A DNA stretch of 64,000 nucleotides from NCBI GenBank assembly GCA_009780585.1, contig WQZS01000015.1, positions 1 to 64,000 on the forward strand. The letters run 5' to 3'. A program made the translations under genes and the position numbers. The notes under the pieces were generated by a model. The model had not been told where the DNA came from. It saw only the letters and a program-made list of their open reading frames with translations, and searched no databases. Within the stretch, counting starts at the first letter, position 1; each line of letters begins with the position of its first letter. Origin of the DNA: Defluviitaleaceae bacterium (GTDB lineage: Bacteria; Bacillota; Clostridia; Lachnospirales; WQUN01). Below are positions 8,935-15,793 of the stretch, piece by piece.

Positions 8935-9594
8935 ATGCGGGAAAAATTGATAATAGATTGGCTTGAAGGCCAACGGACAGGCGAACGAGGCATAACGCTG
9001 ACAAAGGACCAGCTTCACTTATTGTCGCGCTTTCAGGAGCTCGTTTTGGAGAAGAATAAAAAAATGAACCTTACCGCCATCACTTCCGATGAAGACTTCG
9101 CGGTCAAGCATTTCATCGACAGCTTTACGTTGCTATCGTTTTTGCCGCAAGGGAAGTTTTCATTGCTGGACATCGGCACGGGCGCGGGCTTCCCCGGCGT
9201 ACCGTTAAAGATCGCTCGCCCGGATCTTCATCTCGTCTTATTAGATTCGGTGGGCAAGCGGATCGATTTCCTGCAGGACGCGTTGGAAACGTTGGGTGTT
9301 AAAGCCGAATACCTTCACACGCGCGCGGAGGACATACCGCGTTTGTTGCCCGGTGTTTTATTTGACGTGATCACCGCCCGCGCCGTCGCGCGGTTGGACA
9401 AGCTGTGCAAATACGCGCTGCCGCTCCTGGATACCGACGGGATATTTTTGGCGATGAAGGGGCCCGACGTTGCCGATGAATTGGAGGAAGCCGCGGACGC
9501 GCTTAAAAAGTACGGCGGCGTGGTACGGGAAGTAACTTGTCCCCTATTAGAGGACAAGTTGCGGCATACGATTGTAGTAATCGAAAAGTGCTGA
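8935..9594 (+). CDS. rsmG: 16S rRNA (guanine-527-N7) methyltransferase RsmG
   Basis: A 219-residue methyltransferase. The SAM-binding motif is LLDIGTGAGFPGVPLKIARP near residue 78, and the family segment ITARAVARLDKLCKYALPLL follows. Near the C-terminus, residues VTCPLLEDKL are encoded by a 27-bp palindrome (9534-9560) of the AACTT/AAGTT family found elsewhere in the window. The following LRHTIVVIEK fits the normal C-terminal strand, so the protein seems intact. The gene overlaps the next one. Confidence 0.94.
   Translation: MREKLIIDWLEGQRTGERGITLTKDQLHLLSRFQELVLEKNKKMNLTAITSDEDFAVKHFIDSFTLLSFLPQGKFSLLDIGTGAGFPGVPLKIARPDLHLVLLDSVGKRIDFLQDALETLGVKAEYLHTRAEDIPRLLPGVLFDVITARAVARLDKLCKYALPLLDTDGIFLAMKGPDVADELEEAADALKKYGGVVREVTCPLLEDKLRHTIVVIEKC
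9534..9560. repeat. 27-bp AACTT/AAGTT palindrome inside rsmG
   Basis: Begins AACTTGTCCCCTA and ends TAGAGGACAAGTT, with one mismatched pair. It has the same length and ends as the copies at 14.25-14.61, 16.85, 18.05 and 56.04-56.10 kb. It reads through in frame. Confidence 0.65.
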
Positions 9595-10589
9595 CGCGCG
9601 AAACCTTTACCCGTACCGCCCAACGCTTGTACGACTTTTGCGCGTACCCCGCCGTGCGGTATAAAGTTTTTTTCCATTTGCTTGATGCGCCGTACGACGG
9701 CGAAGCGTTGACCGCCCTGCGTCCGGCCTTCCTGGGGAGCGACATCGTTAAGGAGCTGCGCGACGCGCAGGATTACCGCGGCGGATGGGGCAGGCTGCGC
9801 GACAAGGATTATTCGGCTAAGGATAAATTCCCCAGTTCGCTGGTGGCGATACGGCGGTGCCAATACATCGGCCTGACCCTCAACGACGGGGATATTTTAT
9901 TGCTCGCGCACGATTATTTGGAAGAATTCCTAAAGGGGACGGCCCGCGAGCCGCTGTTCGAAAAGAACGAACGCGCCGCGCCGTGGAACGCCGCGATGGT
10001 GAGCGAAGCCATCGAATCGATAAAACCATATAACAAGCTGTGCGACCGTACGTACAACGAATGGATGCACATCGCCACCCGCGCCTACGAAAACGGCGAA
10101 TATTCTTACGAGCGGGATCGGGACGCGCAGCACGAAGTGTTTTGGACGAAGGAGGCGCGGCTCGTGCCGATGCAATTCGGCTTGTTGCTCAAACGGCGCG
10201 CCGAGCTGCCGCCGGGCATGGAGGACGCCATGCTTCGCCACCACGGTGAACACGCGTACCAAAACGGCTATTTTTGGAACAAGACGCCCCAGCGGCTGCC
10301 GGATCATTTCGTGTATAAGCAAACCCGCCGATGGTTCCATACCTTCAACTATATCAACCAATTCCGGGGGTCGGCGCTATACCTCGCCGACGCGGCCGAA
10401 TGGCTGATGGCGAACCGTAATGCCGACGGCTTGTGGGATTGGGGCACGCAAACGAAGGACCCGTGGGGTTATTTCGGCTACTTCTCCGCGAACAGGGATT
10501 ACAAGCATAACCGCGTGGTGGATTGCACGATGGAGGCATTGGATTTCTTAAAGGCGTACATGGATAACAACGCGGGGTTGTTTGCGTGA
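9588..10589 (+). CDS. Unknown protein, possible alpha/alpha-toroid fold
   Basis: A 333-residue protein. The likely start is the GTG at 9588, which overlaps the rsmG stop. The only frame upstream of it lies in rsmG. Motifs such as GGWGRLRDKDYSAKDKFPSS, LGLTLND-like and ADGLWDWGTQTKDPWGYFGY recall helical-toroid enzymes of the prenyltransferase/terpenoid-cyclase type, but the catalytic residues of those families were not identified. There is no signal peptide. The gene overlaps the following secreted hydrolase by 4 bp (GTGA). Confidence 0.65.
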   Translation: MLTRETFTRTAQRLYDFCAYPAVRYKVFFHLLDAPYDGEALTALRPAFLGSDIVKELRDAQDYRGGWGRLRDKDYSAKDKFPSSLVAIRRCQYIGLTLNDGDILLLAHDYLEEFLKGTAREPLFEKNERAAPWNAAMVSEAIESIKPYNKLCDRTYNEWMHIATRAYENGEYSYERDRDAQHEVFWTKEARLVPMQFGLLLKRRAELPPGMEDAMLRHHGEHAYQNGYFWNKTPQRLPDHFVYKQTRRWFHTFNYINQFRGSALYLADAAEWLMANRNADGLWDWGTQTKDPWGYFGYFSANRDYKHNRVVDCTMEALDFLKAYMDNNAGLFA

Positions 10590-12811
10590 AGCGGCGGGGA
10601 ATGAGAGGGTATTATACCGCCTTATTTTTATTGATCATCGCGGCCCTTGCGGTTGCGGTTGCCGTCCTGCGGGACGTTCCGCCGATTACAGCGGAAGATG
10701 GAGCGGATTCGATTGGTAATAATGAAATTAAAACCGCAATTACAAACGGACAGGCACAAGGTAATAATGAAACGGAAAACGGGTTTAACAACGAAGCGGA
10801 ACCCGCTCCCGTTTTTATTTGGCGCGAAATCCCCCCATACATACCTGCGCAGCCGACCAATACCGATCATCTCTCTGCGCTTATCAACTACGCTCTTAAC
10901 CGATTGCGTTGGGCGCAAGCGGAAGGCGCGAACGTCCAAACCGGCAGGTACGCGGAAGCGGATTTGCGTATATTCCGCGAAACCGTACAACGGAGCCAAA
11001 ACATACTAAACGACGCGAACCCCGCGGACATCCTAACGGAAATATCCGTTTTGCAATCCGCCATCGATCGTTTCCATCACGCCGTCATCGATCCGGCTGA
11101 CCGTTACCGTCCTTTTCTGCCCGTCATCGCGCGCGGCGAGGACGAACCGCAAAAGCACCACCTGCGCGCGGTGTGGATCGCGACGGTCGTGAACATCGAC
11201 TGGCCTTCCGCCGAAGCGCGCGGGACTTCCCCCGCCCATGTGGACAGGCAAAAGGACGAGCTGCGCCAACGCTTCGAAGAAATCGCGGACTTGGGCTTTA
11301 ACGCCGTGGTCTTCCAAATCAGCCCGACGGGGGACGCGCTGTACCGATCGGAGATTTCCCCGTGGTCGGCGTGGCTGACCGGGGAAACGAACTTTACCGG
11401 CGAATTGCTTGATTCCAACGGTACGGAGTTCGACCCCTTGGCGTACGCCATCCGCTTGGCGCGGGAACACAACATCGAGTTCCACGCGTGGTTTAACCCC
11501 TACCGCGTTACGCACATCATCGAAAGCTACCGCGGCATCACCCTCTCCTCCACGGGTGAGCCCGTGACGGCGTTGTCGCAAATCCGCCATGAATGGGCGC
11601 AAATCCCCGGCACGGCGTTTTACCTCTTCGGCGATTACGTTAAATTGGGCGAAAACCGCTACGTCGTGGACCCCGCCGCGCCCGGCGTGCGCGAATGGAT
11701 CGTACGCCGTGTGTTGGAAGTGGTGGAGAATTATGACATCGACGCGGTGCATTTCGACGATTACTTTTACCCCTCCGACTTCCCCATTGCGGATACCTTC
11801 GCGCGGTACAACGCTTCCGCTTTCCCCGATACCGCCGCGGGCCGCGCAAACTTCCGCCGCGAGCAAACGGAAAAAATGATCATAGACGTAGGCACGGCCA
11901 TCCGCGCGGCGGCCCCGTGGGTGAAGTTCGGCATCAGCCCCGGCGGCGTGTGGAAATCGGCGGCGGAAGGCAATACGGGATTGAACGGCGGCGGTTTCGA
12001 CGCGGGTACGGGTTCGCCTTCCGCCACGACATGGTCGAATTACCATTCATCCTTCGCCGATACGCGCCGCTGGGTGATCGAAAACTACATCGATTACCTG
12101 ACCCCGCAAATCTATTGGGAATGGACGCATACCCTCGCCCCCTACGGTGTTATCGCCGATTGGTGGGCGCGGCTGTTCGAGGATTACGGGCCGCACGGGC
12201 ATTTGCGCAATTCACATGGGGCGCATACCAACGCGCAGCTTTACATCGGCGTGGGTTTGTACCGCATGTACAACCAATATAGGTCAAACCCCACCACCAT
12301 CCCCATGAAATGGCGCAATTCACCCGGTTTTGAAAACGAGGGGATGCGGACGCTTTTGCGGCAGGAGGCGTACAACCTGGGCAATCCCAATATCCGCGGC
12401 TCCATGTTCTTTTCCCAAAACCAAATGCGCCCCGGCCGCGGGCAAGGCATGAGGGACACGATGGAAAACCTGCGGCAAACCCTGTGGCGCTACCCCGCGC
12501 TCGTCCCGCCTATGCCCCACCTCGGCGGCACCGCGCCGTCGCGCCCCGCGAACGTGCTTATCGGCGGGGATTTCATCGCATGGAAAAATACCGAAGACAA
12601 CCCGTGTCCAACGGTTGCGCCCCGGTATTTCGTGATTTACCGCTCACCGCACGAACGGATTAACTTGGACAATCCCGCGAACATCCTCGCCATCGTACCC
12701 GCTACGCCGGGAGAGGATAATTATCGGTTCGACATCCCCGGCGGTACGGGGGATTATTTTTATACCATTACCGCCGTTAATCGCTTGCATGATGAAAGCG
12801 CGGCGGGATGA
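10586..12811 (+). CDS. Secreted GHL10/DUF187 glycoside hydrolase-like protein
   Basis: A 741-residue protein. It has an N-terminal membrane/signal segment (about residues 7-28), then a helical region (about 85-165) like FIVAR modules. Next is a TIM-barrel of the GHL10 (DUF187) type from LRAVWIATVVNIDWPS at about 205, with FHAWFNPYRVTH, AVHFDDYFYP and KFGISPGGVW motifs. A fibronectin-like domain closes the protein at about 655-741. The family acts on cell-wall or exopolysaccharide sugars. The start may be GTG 10586, overlapping the previous stop, or ATG 10601. Confidence 0.85.
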   Translation: MKRRGMRGYYTALFLLIIAALAVAVAVLRDVPPITAEDGADSIGNNEIKTAITNGQAQGNNETENGFNNEAEPAPVFIWREIPPYIPAQPTNTDHLSALINYALNRLRWAQAEGANVQTGRYAEADLRIFRETVQRSQNILNDANPADILTEISVLQSAIDRFHHAVIDPADRYRPFLPVIARGEDEPQKHHLRAVWIATVVNIDWPSAEARGTSPAHVDRQKDELRQRFEEIADLGFNAVVFQISPTGDALYRSEISPWSAWLTGETNFTGELLDSNGTEFDPLAYAIRLAREHNIEFHAWFNPYRVTHIIESYRGITLSSTGEPVTALSQIRHEWAQIPGTAFYLFGDYVKLGENRYVVDPAAPGVREWIVRRVLEVVENYDIDAVHFDDYFYPSDFPIADTFARYNASAFPDTAAGRANFRREQTEKMIIDVGTAIRAAAPWVKFGISPGGVWKSAAEGNTGLNGGGFDAGTGSPSATTWSNYHSSFADTRRWVIENYIDYLTPQIYWEWTHTLAPYGVIADWWARLFEDYGPHGHLRNSHGAHTNAQLYIGVGLYRMYNQYRSNPTTIPMKWRNSPGFENEGMRTLLRQEAYNLGNPNIRGSMFFSQNQMRPGRGQGMRDTMENLRQTLWRYPALVPPMPHLGGTAPSRPANVLIGGDFIAWKNTEDNPCPTVAPRYFVIYRSPHERINLDNPANILAIVPATPGEDNYRFDIPGGTGDYFYTITAVNRLHDESAAG

Positions 12812-12837
12812 AAATATATATTATAATAAAATCGCAA

Positions 12838-12865
12838 TTGCATTTTCTAACTTTTTGGATATAAT
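12838..12865 (+). promoter_or_regulatory. Antisense RNA promoter, copy 2
   Basis: TTGCAT, 16 bp, TATAAT, on the plus strand. It is the mirror of 650-677. Homology between the two copies stops at the -35 box. Confidence 0.65.
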
Positions 12866-12896
12866 AAAAACAGGTCACGGCGTGAACCGCGACCTG
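12866..12896 (-). terminator. Terminator of toxin-like mRNA, copy 2
   Basis: On the minus strand CAGGTCGCGG pairs with CCGTGACCTG, followed by TTTTTATTATA. The pairing is better than in copy 1. Confidence 0.7.
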
Positions 12897-12990
12897 CTGT
12901 GAAGAACAACCGTTTTCGGCTTGACTTCACGACTTAATCTTTATTAGCATTGGAGCCGCTAACCTCGTCCGAAGGGCGGCTCTTTTCGTT
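12872..12990 (+). ncRNA. Antisense RNA to toxin-like mRNA, copy 2
   Basis: Expected from the promoter at 12838-12865 to the hairpin GAGCCGC/GCGGCTC (12953-12982) followed by TTTTCGTT, about 118 nt. It is complementary to the 3' part of the peptide mRNA on the opposite strand. The terminator stem has GCCGC/GCGGC where copy 1 has GCCGT/ACGGC, a paired change. Confidence 0.65.
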
Positions 12991-13086
12991 GCGCTTCATT
13001 GACCGCCTGCCGCCCATAAAGGCTAAAACCATGCCTAAAGCGGTTTGTAGAAAAGCGTACAAATCCACGAAATTAAAAGTATCCAT
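12934..13086 (-). CDS. Small membrane peptide, candidate type I toxin, copy 2
   Basis: A 50-residue peptide identical to the copy at 429-581 over almost all of the first 37 residues (one Leu/Met change). It differs near the end (PSDEVSGSNANKD instead of PPSKVNGSNASLD). The ribosome binding site AAAGGAGGTGAAC, the leader hairpin, the terminator and the antisense gene are all kept. Together the two loci form an inverted pair about 12.3 kb apart around the rpmH-rsmG cluster. Both frames are intact, which suggests both are functional or recently duplicated. Confidence 0.7.
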   Translation of the reverse strand: MDTFNFVDLYAFLQTALGMVLAFMGGRRSMKRNEKSRPSDEVSGSNANKD

Positions 13087-13091
13087 ATACG

Positions 13092-13133
13092 TTCACCTCC
13101 TTTCCATCCCTACGTGCGGATAAAAAGGCGTGA
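13092..13133 (-). promoter_or_regulatory. Leader stem-loop sequestering the ribosome binding site, copy 2
   Basis: The ribosome-binding-site strand pairs with TTCACGCCTTTTTATCC upstream. The stem is conserved with copy 1 and differs by one wobble-neutral change. Confidence 0.6.
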
Positions 13134-13161
13134 AGCAAGCCGACCCACGATTGCGGGAGAT

Positions 13162-13170
13162 ATTATATCA
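13162..13170 (-). promoter_or_regulatory. Extended -10 promoter of toxin-like gene, copy 2
   Basis: TGATATAAT on the minus strand, at the same distance from the start codon as TGGTATAAT in copy 1. Confidence 0.6.
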
Positions 13171-13208
13171 TAAGATGTCGATACAAACCCAAATTATCCA
13201 AAAGTTGA

Positions 13209-13553
13209 TCACCCCCGCTTCATCCTCTCATCCTCCAAAATATCGATAATCCGATTCACATTGAGCAGGGCGCGCACGACGTTGTCCTGCAGCGCGGAAA
13301 GGCCGGGATAGTCGGCTTGCGTTTTCATTAATTCGTATAGGACGGCCTCAAATTTTAAAAAATCCTTCATATAGGGCCGAAAGTTATTGATAAATGAATA
13401 GTAGAATTCCATGTATTCGGCGTCGTCCATTTCCCGAATGTTTTTCCTGATATAAGCCTCGTCGAAGATAACGGCGTTGGATACCCTTCCGACGCTCCAT
13501 TCCACGTTATGTATAAATATTTTTATATCTTGTTCCGTAGCCGGTACCTTCAT
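13209..13553 (-). CDS. Small unknown protein
   Basis: A 114-residue, probably helical protein with no recognised domain. It contains VGRVSNAVIFDEAYIRKNIR and ends in a predicted helix ILEDERMKRG. ATG 13553 is preferred because AAAGGA lies 9 nt upstream; a TTG three codons earlier abuts the ribosome binding site. A stable hairpin (about 13587-13615, GGGGGA/TCCCCC with inner GCAT/ATGC) lies in its leader. Confidence 0.6.
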   Translation of the reverse strand: MKVPATEQDIKIFIHNVEWSVGRVSNAVIFDEAYIRKNIREMDDAEYMEFYYSFINNFRPYMKDFLKFEAVLYELMKTQADYPGLSALQDNVVRALLNVNRIIDILEDERMKRG

Positions 13554-13586
13554 TAACGCCAATCCTTTCGTATACGGCTACGCCAT

Positions 13587-13615
13587 GGGGGAGGCATCCG
13601 TCCCATGCATCCCCC
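13587..13615 (-). promoter_or_regulatory. Leader hairpin upstream of the 114-aa gene
   Basis: GGGGGA pairs with TCCCCC and GCAT with ATGC around a 7-nt loop. It is not followed by a T-run on either strand, so it is not an obvious terminator. Confidence 0.35.
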
Positions 13616-13629
13616 GCGGAGCCGTTAAA

Positions 13630-13891
13630 GATAAAAAAGCGTGTAAGGACAGCAGAAATCTGCCATCACCTACACACTTCGTAATCCATACAAACGAATA
13701 AGCCGTTATCGCCGACCGGCAACGACCCCATTATGACACGCCAAAACCCCCAATATTATTGAAACGGCGGTATTCTAGTGCTAAACTAAGGTCGCGTAGT
13801 GGCAGGCGCGAGCCTGTGTGTGTTAGGTGATGCTACGAATCCCTACACTCGCCGTGTGGTGCGTCAACACCTCACGGTCACTACGATTTAT
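13630..13891 (-). ncRNA. Candidate structured RNA with four-way junction
   Basis: Bases 13795-13801 (CGTAGTG) pair with 13879-13885 (CACTACG). They enclose three hairpins: 13803-13816 (5 bp, 4-base loop), 13820-13848 (GTGT-AGG stem), and 13852-13877 (9 bp with one T-T mismatch). The whole is a cloverleaf-like four-way junction. On the minus strand a promoter (13898-13926) would start the RNA at about 13891, just outside the closing stem. A terminator hairpin with TTTTTT (about 13633-13677) would end it about 260 nt later. On the plus strand the first loop is GCGA, a GNRA tetraloop, so the transcribed strand is not settled. It is not a tRNA, and tmRNA and RNase P signatures were not found. Confidence 0.4.
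13633..13677 (-). terminator. Intrinsic terminator
   Basis: On the minus strand GTGTAGG pairs with CCTTACAC around an inner GGCAG/CTGCT-type hairpin. The stem is followed by GCTTTTTT. Confidence 0.6.
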
Positions 13892-13897
13892 GTTACA

Positions 13898-13926
13898 AAC
13901 ATATTTTAACATATTTGTTAATTCAA
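13898..13926 (-). promoter_or_regulatory. Putative promoter with operator-like repeat
   Basis: On the minus strand: TTGAAT, 17 bp, TATGTT. ACAAATAT...ATATGTTTGT forms an inverted repeat over the spacer and -10. A similar ACAAATATGT direct repeat overlaps the promoter at 53779-53807, so a shared regulator is possible. Confidence 0.4.
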
Positions 13927-14033
13927 GCGCAAATTATCTTTTTCATTCACCGGGGAAGCGGGGATTGCTTTTTTTGTACGGGGTTGGTGCTGACGCGGTT
14001 TATACAAAGAGTGGTTTATGTGGCTTCCACACC

Positions 14034-14205
14034 GAGGGGGTGGGGGTACTCCAACGCTGCGCTGGACGAAATTGGGCGGAAATCGGCTCCGTACGCGAAG
14101 TGGTTGCATCGGTTGCAAGCACCCGATGCCAACCACATAACGCGTCCGTTCGCCGATTTCCGCCCAATTTCGTAGGCGCTGCTTATGGAGTACCCCCGCC
14201 CCTTC
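14034..14205. repeat. Long modular palindrome H1
   Basis: A near-perfect inverted repeat of about 170 bp whose weaker similarity extends to about 14011-14230. Arms read GGGGGTACTCC...GGAGTACCCCC outermost. Next come CGAAATTGGGCGG and its complement, then TCGGCTCCGTACGCG...CGCGTCCGTTCGCCG, then GTGGTTGCATCGG...CCGATGCCAACCAC around a short loop. It shares constant blocks with H2 at 14661-14872. Open frames across it are by-products of the repeat. Confidence 0.75.
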
Positions 14206-14252
14206 GGACGGATGTGTCCGTATAAACTACGAAGGATTTAACCCCTATCTTC

Positions 14253-14279
14253 AACTTTTGCTCAAGTTGGGCAGAAGTT
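14253..14279. repeat. 27-bp AACTT/AAGTT palindrome, decayed
   Basis: Starts AACTTTTGCTC and ends GGGCAGAAGTT. Two arm positions no longer pair. Same length and ends as the other copies. Confidence 0.5.
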
Positions 14280-14298
14280 AACCCACAGTATTTTGCCT

Positions 14299-14325
14299 GA
14301 CTTGTCCCCCACCGGGGGACAAGTT
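14299..14325. repeat. 27-bp palindrome (GACTT/AAGTT)
   Basis: GACTTGTCCCCC, a 3-base centre, then GGGGGACAAGTT. The inner stem is related to the copy inside rsmG. It directly abuts the next palindrome with no gap. Confidence 0.65.
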
Positions 14326-14352
14326 AACCTTTGCTCGCGGCGAGCAAAAGTT
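14326..14352. repeat. 27-bp palindrome (AACCT/AAGTT)
   Basis: AACCTTTGCTCGC followed by GCGAGCAAAAGTT. It abuts the previous palindrome and runs into the broken LysM frame. Confidence 0.65.
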
Positions 14353-14518
14353 TTAACCAAAGTGCGTTGCTTTTGCGCAGCGGTGATACATTAAGCAGCA
14401 TCGCTCGCCACTTCTACGGAGACGCACACGAATGGGGCAGAATCCGCGAGGCTAACGCCCCCGCGTCGGCACAAACAACATGATATTCGAAGGACAATGG
14501 TTGATCATTCCGAAATAA
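14329..14518 (+). pseudogene. LysM-domain remnant, frameshifted
   Basis: Translation gives SGDTLSSIARHFYGDAHEW and then GRIREANAP, a clear LysM peptidoglycan-binding domain. The frame then shifts by one base near 14465-14475 and continues as NNMIFEGQWLIIPK before a stop at 14516-14518. A terminator follows at 14537. The 5' end merges into the 27-bp palindromes, with no start codon or ribosome binding site of quality. It looks like the tail of a larger, lost protein such as a phage-tail or cell-wall protein. Confidence 0.65.
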
Positions 14519-14536
14519 TGTTCATTCAAAACACAA

Positions 14537-14572
14537 GACCGCTTGTCCATTTATCGGGCAGGCGGTTTTTAT
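14537..14572 (+). terminator. Intrinsic terminator after LysM remnant
   Basis: ACCGCTTGTCC pairs with GGGCAGGCGGT and is followed by TTTTTATG. Confidence 0.6.
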
Positions 14573-14586
14573 GTGTTTCTTATGTC

Positions 14587-14614
14587 AACTTCCGGACCTA
14601 TTAGGTCCGAAGTT
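14587..14614. repeat. AACTT/AAGTT palindrome, 28 bp
   Basis: AACTTCCGGACCTA followed by TTAGGTCCGAAGTT. One extra C makes it 28 bp instead of 27. The inner stem CGGACC/GGTCCG differs from all other copies but is self-complementary. Confidence 0.6.
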
Positions 14615-14660
14615 ACCGCCCCCAAAGTATCTTCTTCCCTACGCCCCAACCGCCTATTGC

Positions 14661-14872
14661 GGGGGGCGTAACGCCGTACATGCGCGGGCGGCGCGGCGGG
14701 CGGATGTTCCATAAGCCGCGCCTACGAAAACGGGTGTCGGGCGGCGAACGGGCGCGTTACGTGGTTGGCATCGGGCATTTATGACCGATGCAACCACTTC
14801 GCGCACGGAGCCGACCGGCGCCCGTTTTCGCTGAGCGCGGCGTTGGAACATCCGCCCGCCGCGCTGCCCCCC
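14661..14872. repeat. Long modular palindrome H2
   Basis: An inverted repeat of about 200 bp, reversed relative to H1. The outer stem GGCGGGCGGATGTTCC/GGAACATCCGCC and part of the middle stem differ from H1 yet pair internally. The blocks TCCAACGC, GCGCT, CGAAA, TCGGCTCCGT, GAAGTGGTTGCATCGG, CCCGATGCCAACCAC and CCGTTCGCCG are shared. One pair is A-T in H1 (ACGCG/CGCGT) and G-C in H2 (GCGCG/CGCGC). It ends right at the methyltransferase stop codon and could also act as its terminator. Confidence 0.75.
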
Positions 14873-14887
14873 GTATCGATTAGAACC

Positions 14888-15721
14888 CTACACCCGCTGC
14901 GCGACAAAGCACATTTCCTTCCCGTCGTCACAATACTCCGCGCCCAGCATGTCCCCGCAAACGGATTTGACGCGCAACCCCGCCGCGTTCAAGTCCCGCG
15001 TAAATTCCTCCCGCGTGAAGGTATGGTGCCAGATATTCACGCTCCGTACATCGCCTTCCATTATGATGACCGTTCGGTCAAGCACCGTGTTGTGTTCATC
15101 GTACCGATGGAACGCCTCGAGGCATACGTGCGGTTCGCCGCAAAGGAAGCCGGACTCCGCGTATTCCCACCGCGTATATTCTTCCTTCCCCTCGATATGT
15201 CGCGGCGTATGAACTTCGACGATTAACAGCCCACCCTTTTTTAACGCCGCGTTGATATTTTCCAACGCCTTGGCCCTGCTTTCTGTGGGAAGCGTGCAGA
15301 AGTCGTAATAAATCAACGTAATCAAGTCAAAACATTCCGAAAAGTCCATCGCTGTGAAGTCTTTGCACCAGTATGTGATGGGCAAATCCCTTTCCTTGGC
15401 TGCGCTGCGGGCGTAATCAATGGAGCGTTGGGAGATGTCCATCCCCGACACCCGATACCCCGCTTTATGGAATTCCTCCGCGTAAATGCCGGGGCCGCAG
15501 CCCAAGTCAAGTAAATCGCGGTATGTTTCCGGAGGCGCGGCTGAGGCGATGAATTTGACATTTTCCCGTACGGTGGCGTGGTTGCGCGTTGCCGCGTCCC
15601 ATGCGGGGTTAAGATGGGCTTCGAGCATACCCTTCGAAATGTGTTCGTCGGTCCACAAGGCGATTGTGCCTTTTTCGTAAAGAGCGGGCTTTTGCAACAT
15701 TTTCTTTAATTGTGTAAACAT
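14888..15721 (-). CDS. Class I SAM-dependent methyltransferase
   Basis: A 277-residue soluble protein. Motif I is LLDLGCGPGIYAEEFHKAGY near residue 70, followed by GMDISQRSIDYAR (motif II) and ITLIYYDFCTLP (post-motif region). It is close to the Methyltransf_25/UbiE-like group. The substrate cannot be read from the sequence. It stands alone between palindrome H2 and a short gap before yifB. Confidence 0.85.
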   Translation of the reverse strand: MFTQLKKMLQKPALYEKGTIALWTDEHISKGMLEAHLNPAWDAATRNHATVRENVKFIASAAPPETYRDLLDLGCGPGIYAEEFHKAGYRVSGMDISQRSIDYARSAAKERDLPITYWCKDFTAMDFSECFDLITLIYYDFCTLPTESRAKALENINAALKKGGLLIVEVHTPRHIEGKEEYTRWEYAESGFLCGEPHVCLEAFHRYDEHNTVLDRTVIIMEGDVRSVNIWHHTFTREEFTRDLNAAGLRVKSVCGDMLGAEYCDDGKEMCFVAQRV

Positions 15722-15793
15722 AAATGCCTCCTTAATAAAAACGACGGCAACGTATCACAAGGGTTTGCAAACGTCAAAATAAAAAATTTTTCA

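Noticed and set aside
346-13170. A 12-kb composite transposon bounded by the two inverted small loci
   Set aside because: There is no transposase, no target duplication was seen, and the interior consists of core genes in their normal order.
13795-13885. A tRNA gene, because of the cloverleaf shape and 7-bp closing stem
   Set aside because: Arm lengths, loop sequences and conserved tRNA bases do not match, and there is no anticodon arm of normal form.
14041-14872. Open frames across H1 and H2 that share a peptide with SVREVVAS and RCQP motifs
   Set aside because: The shared peptide comes from the constant blocks of the palindromes and appears on both strands. No ribosome binding site or codon bias supports translation.
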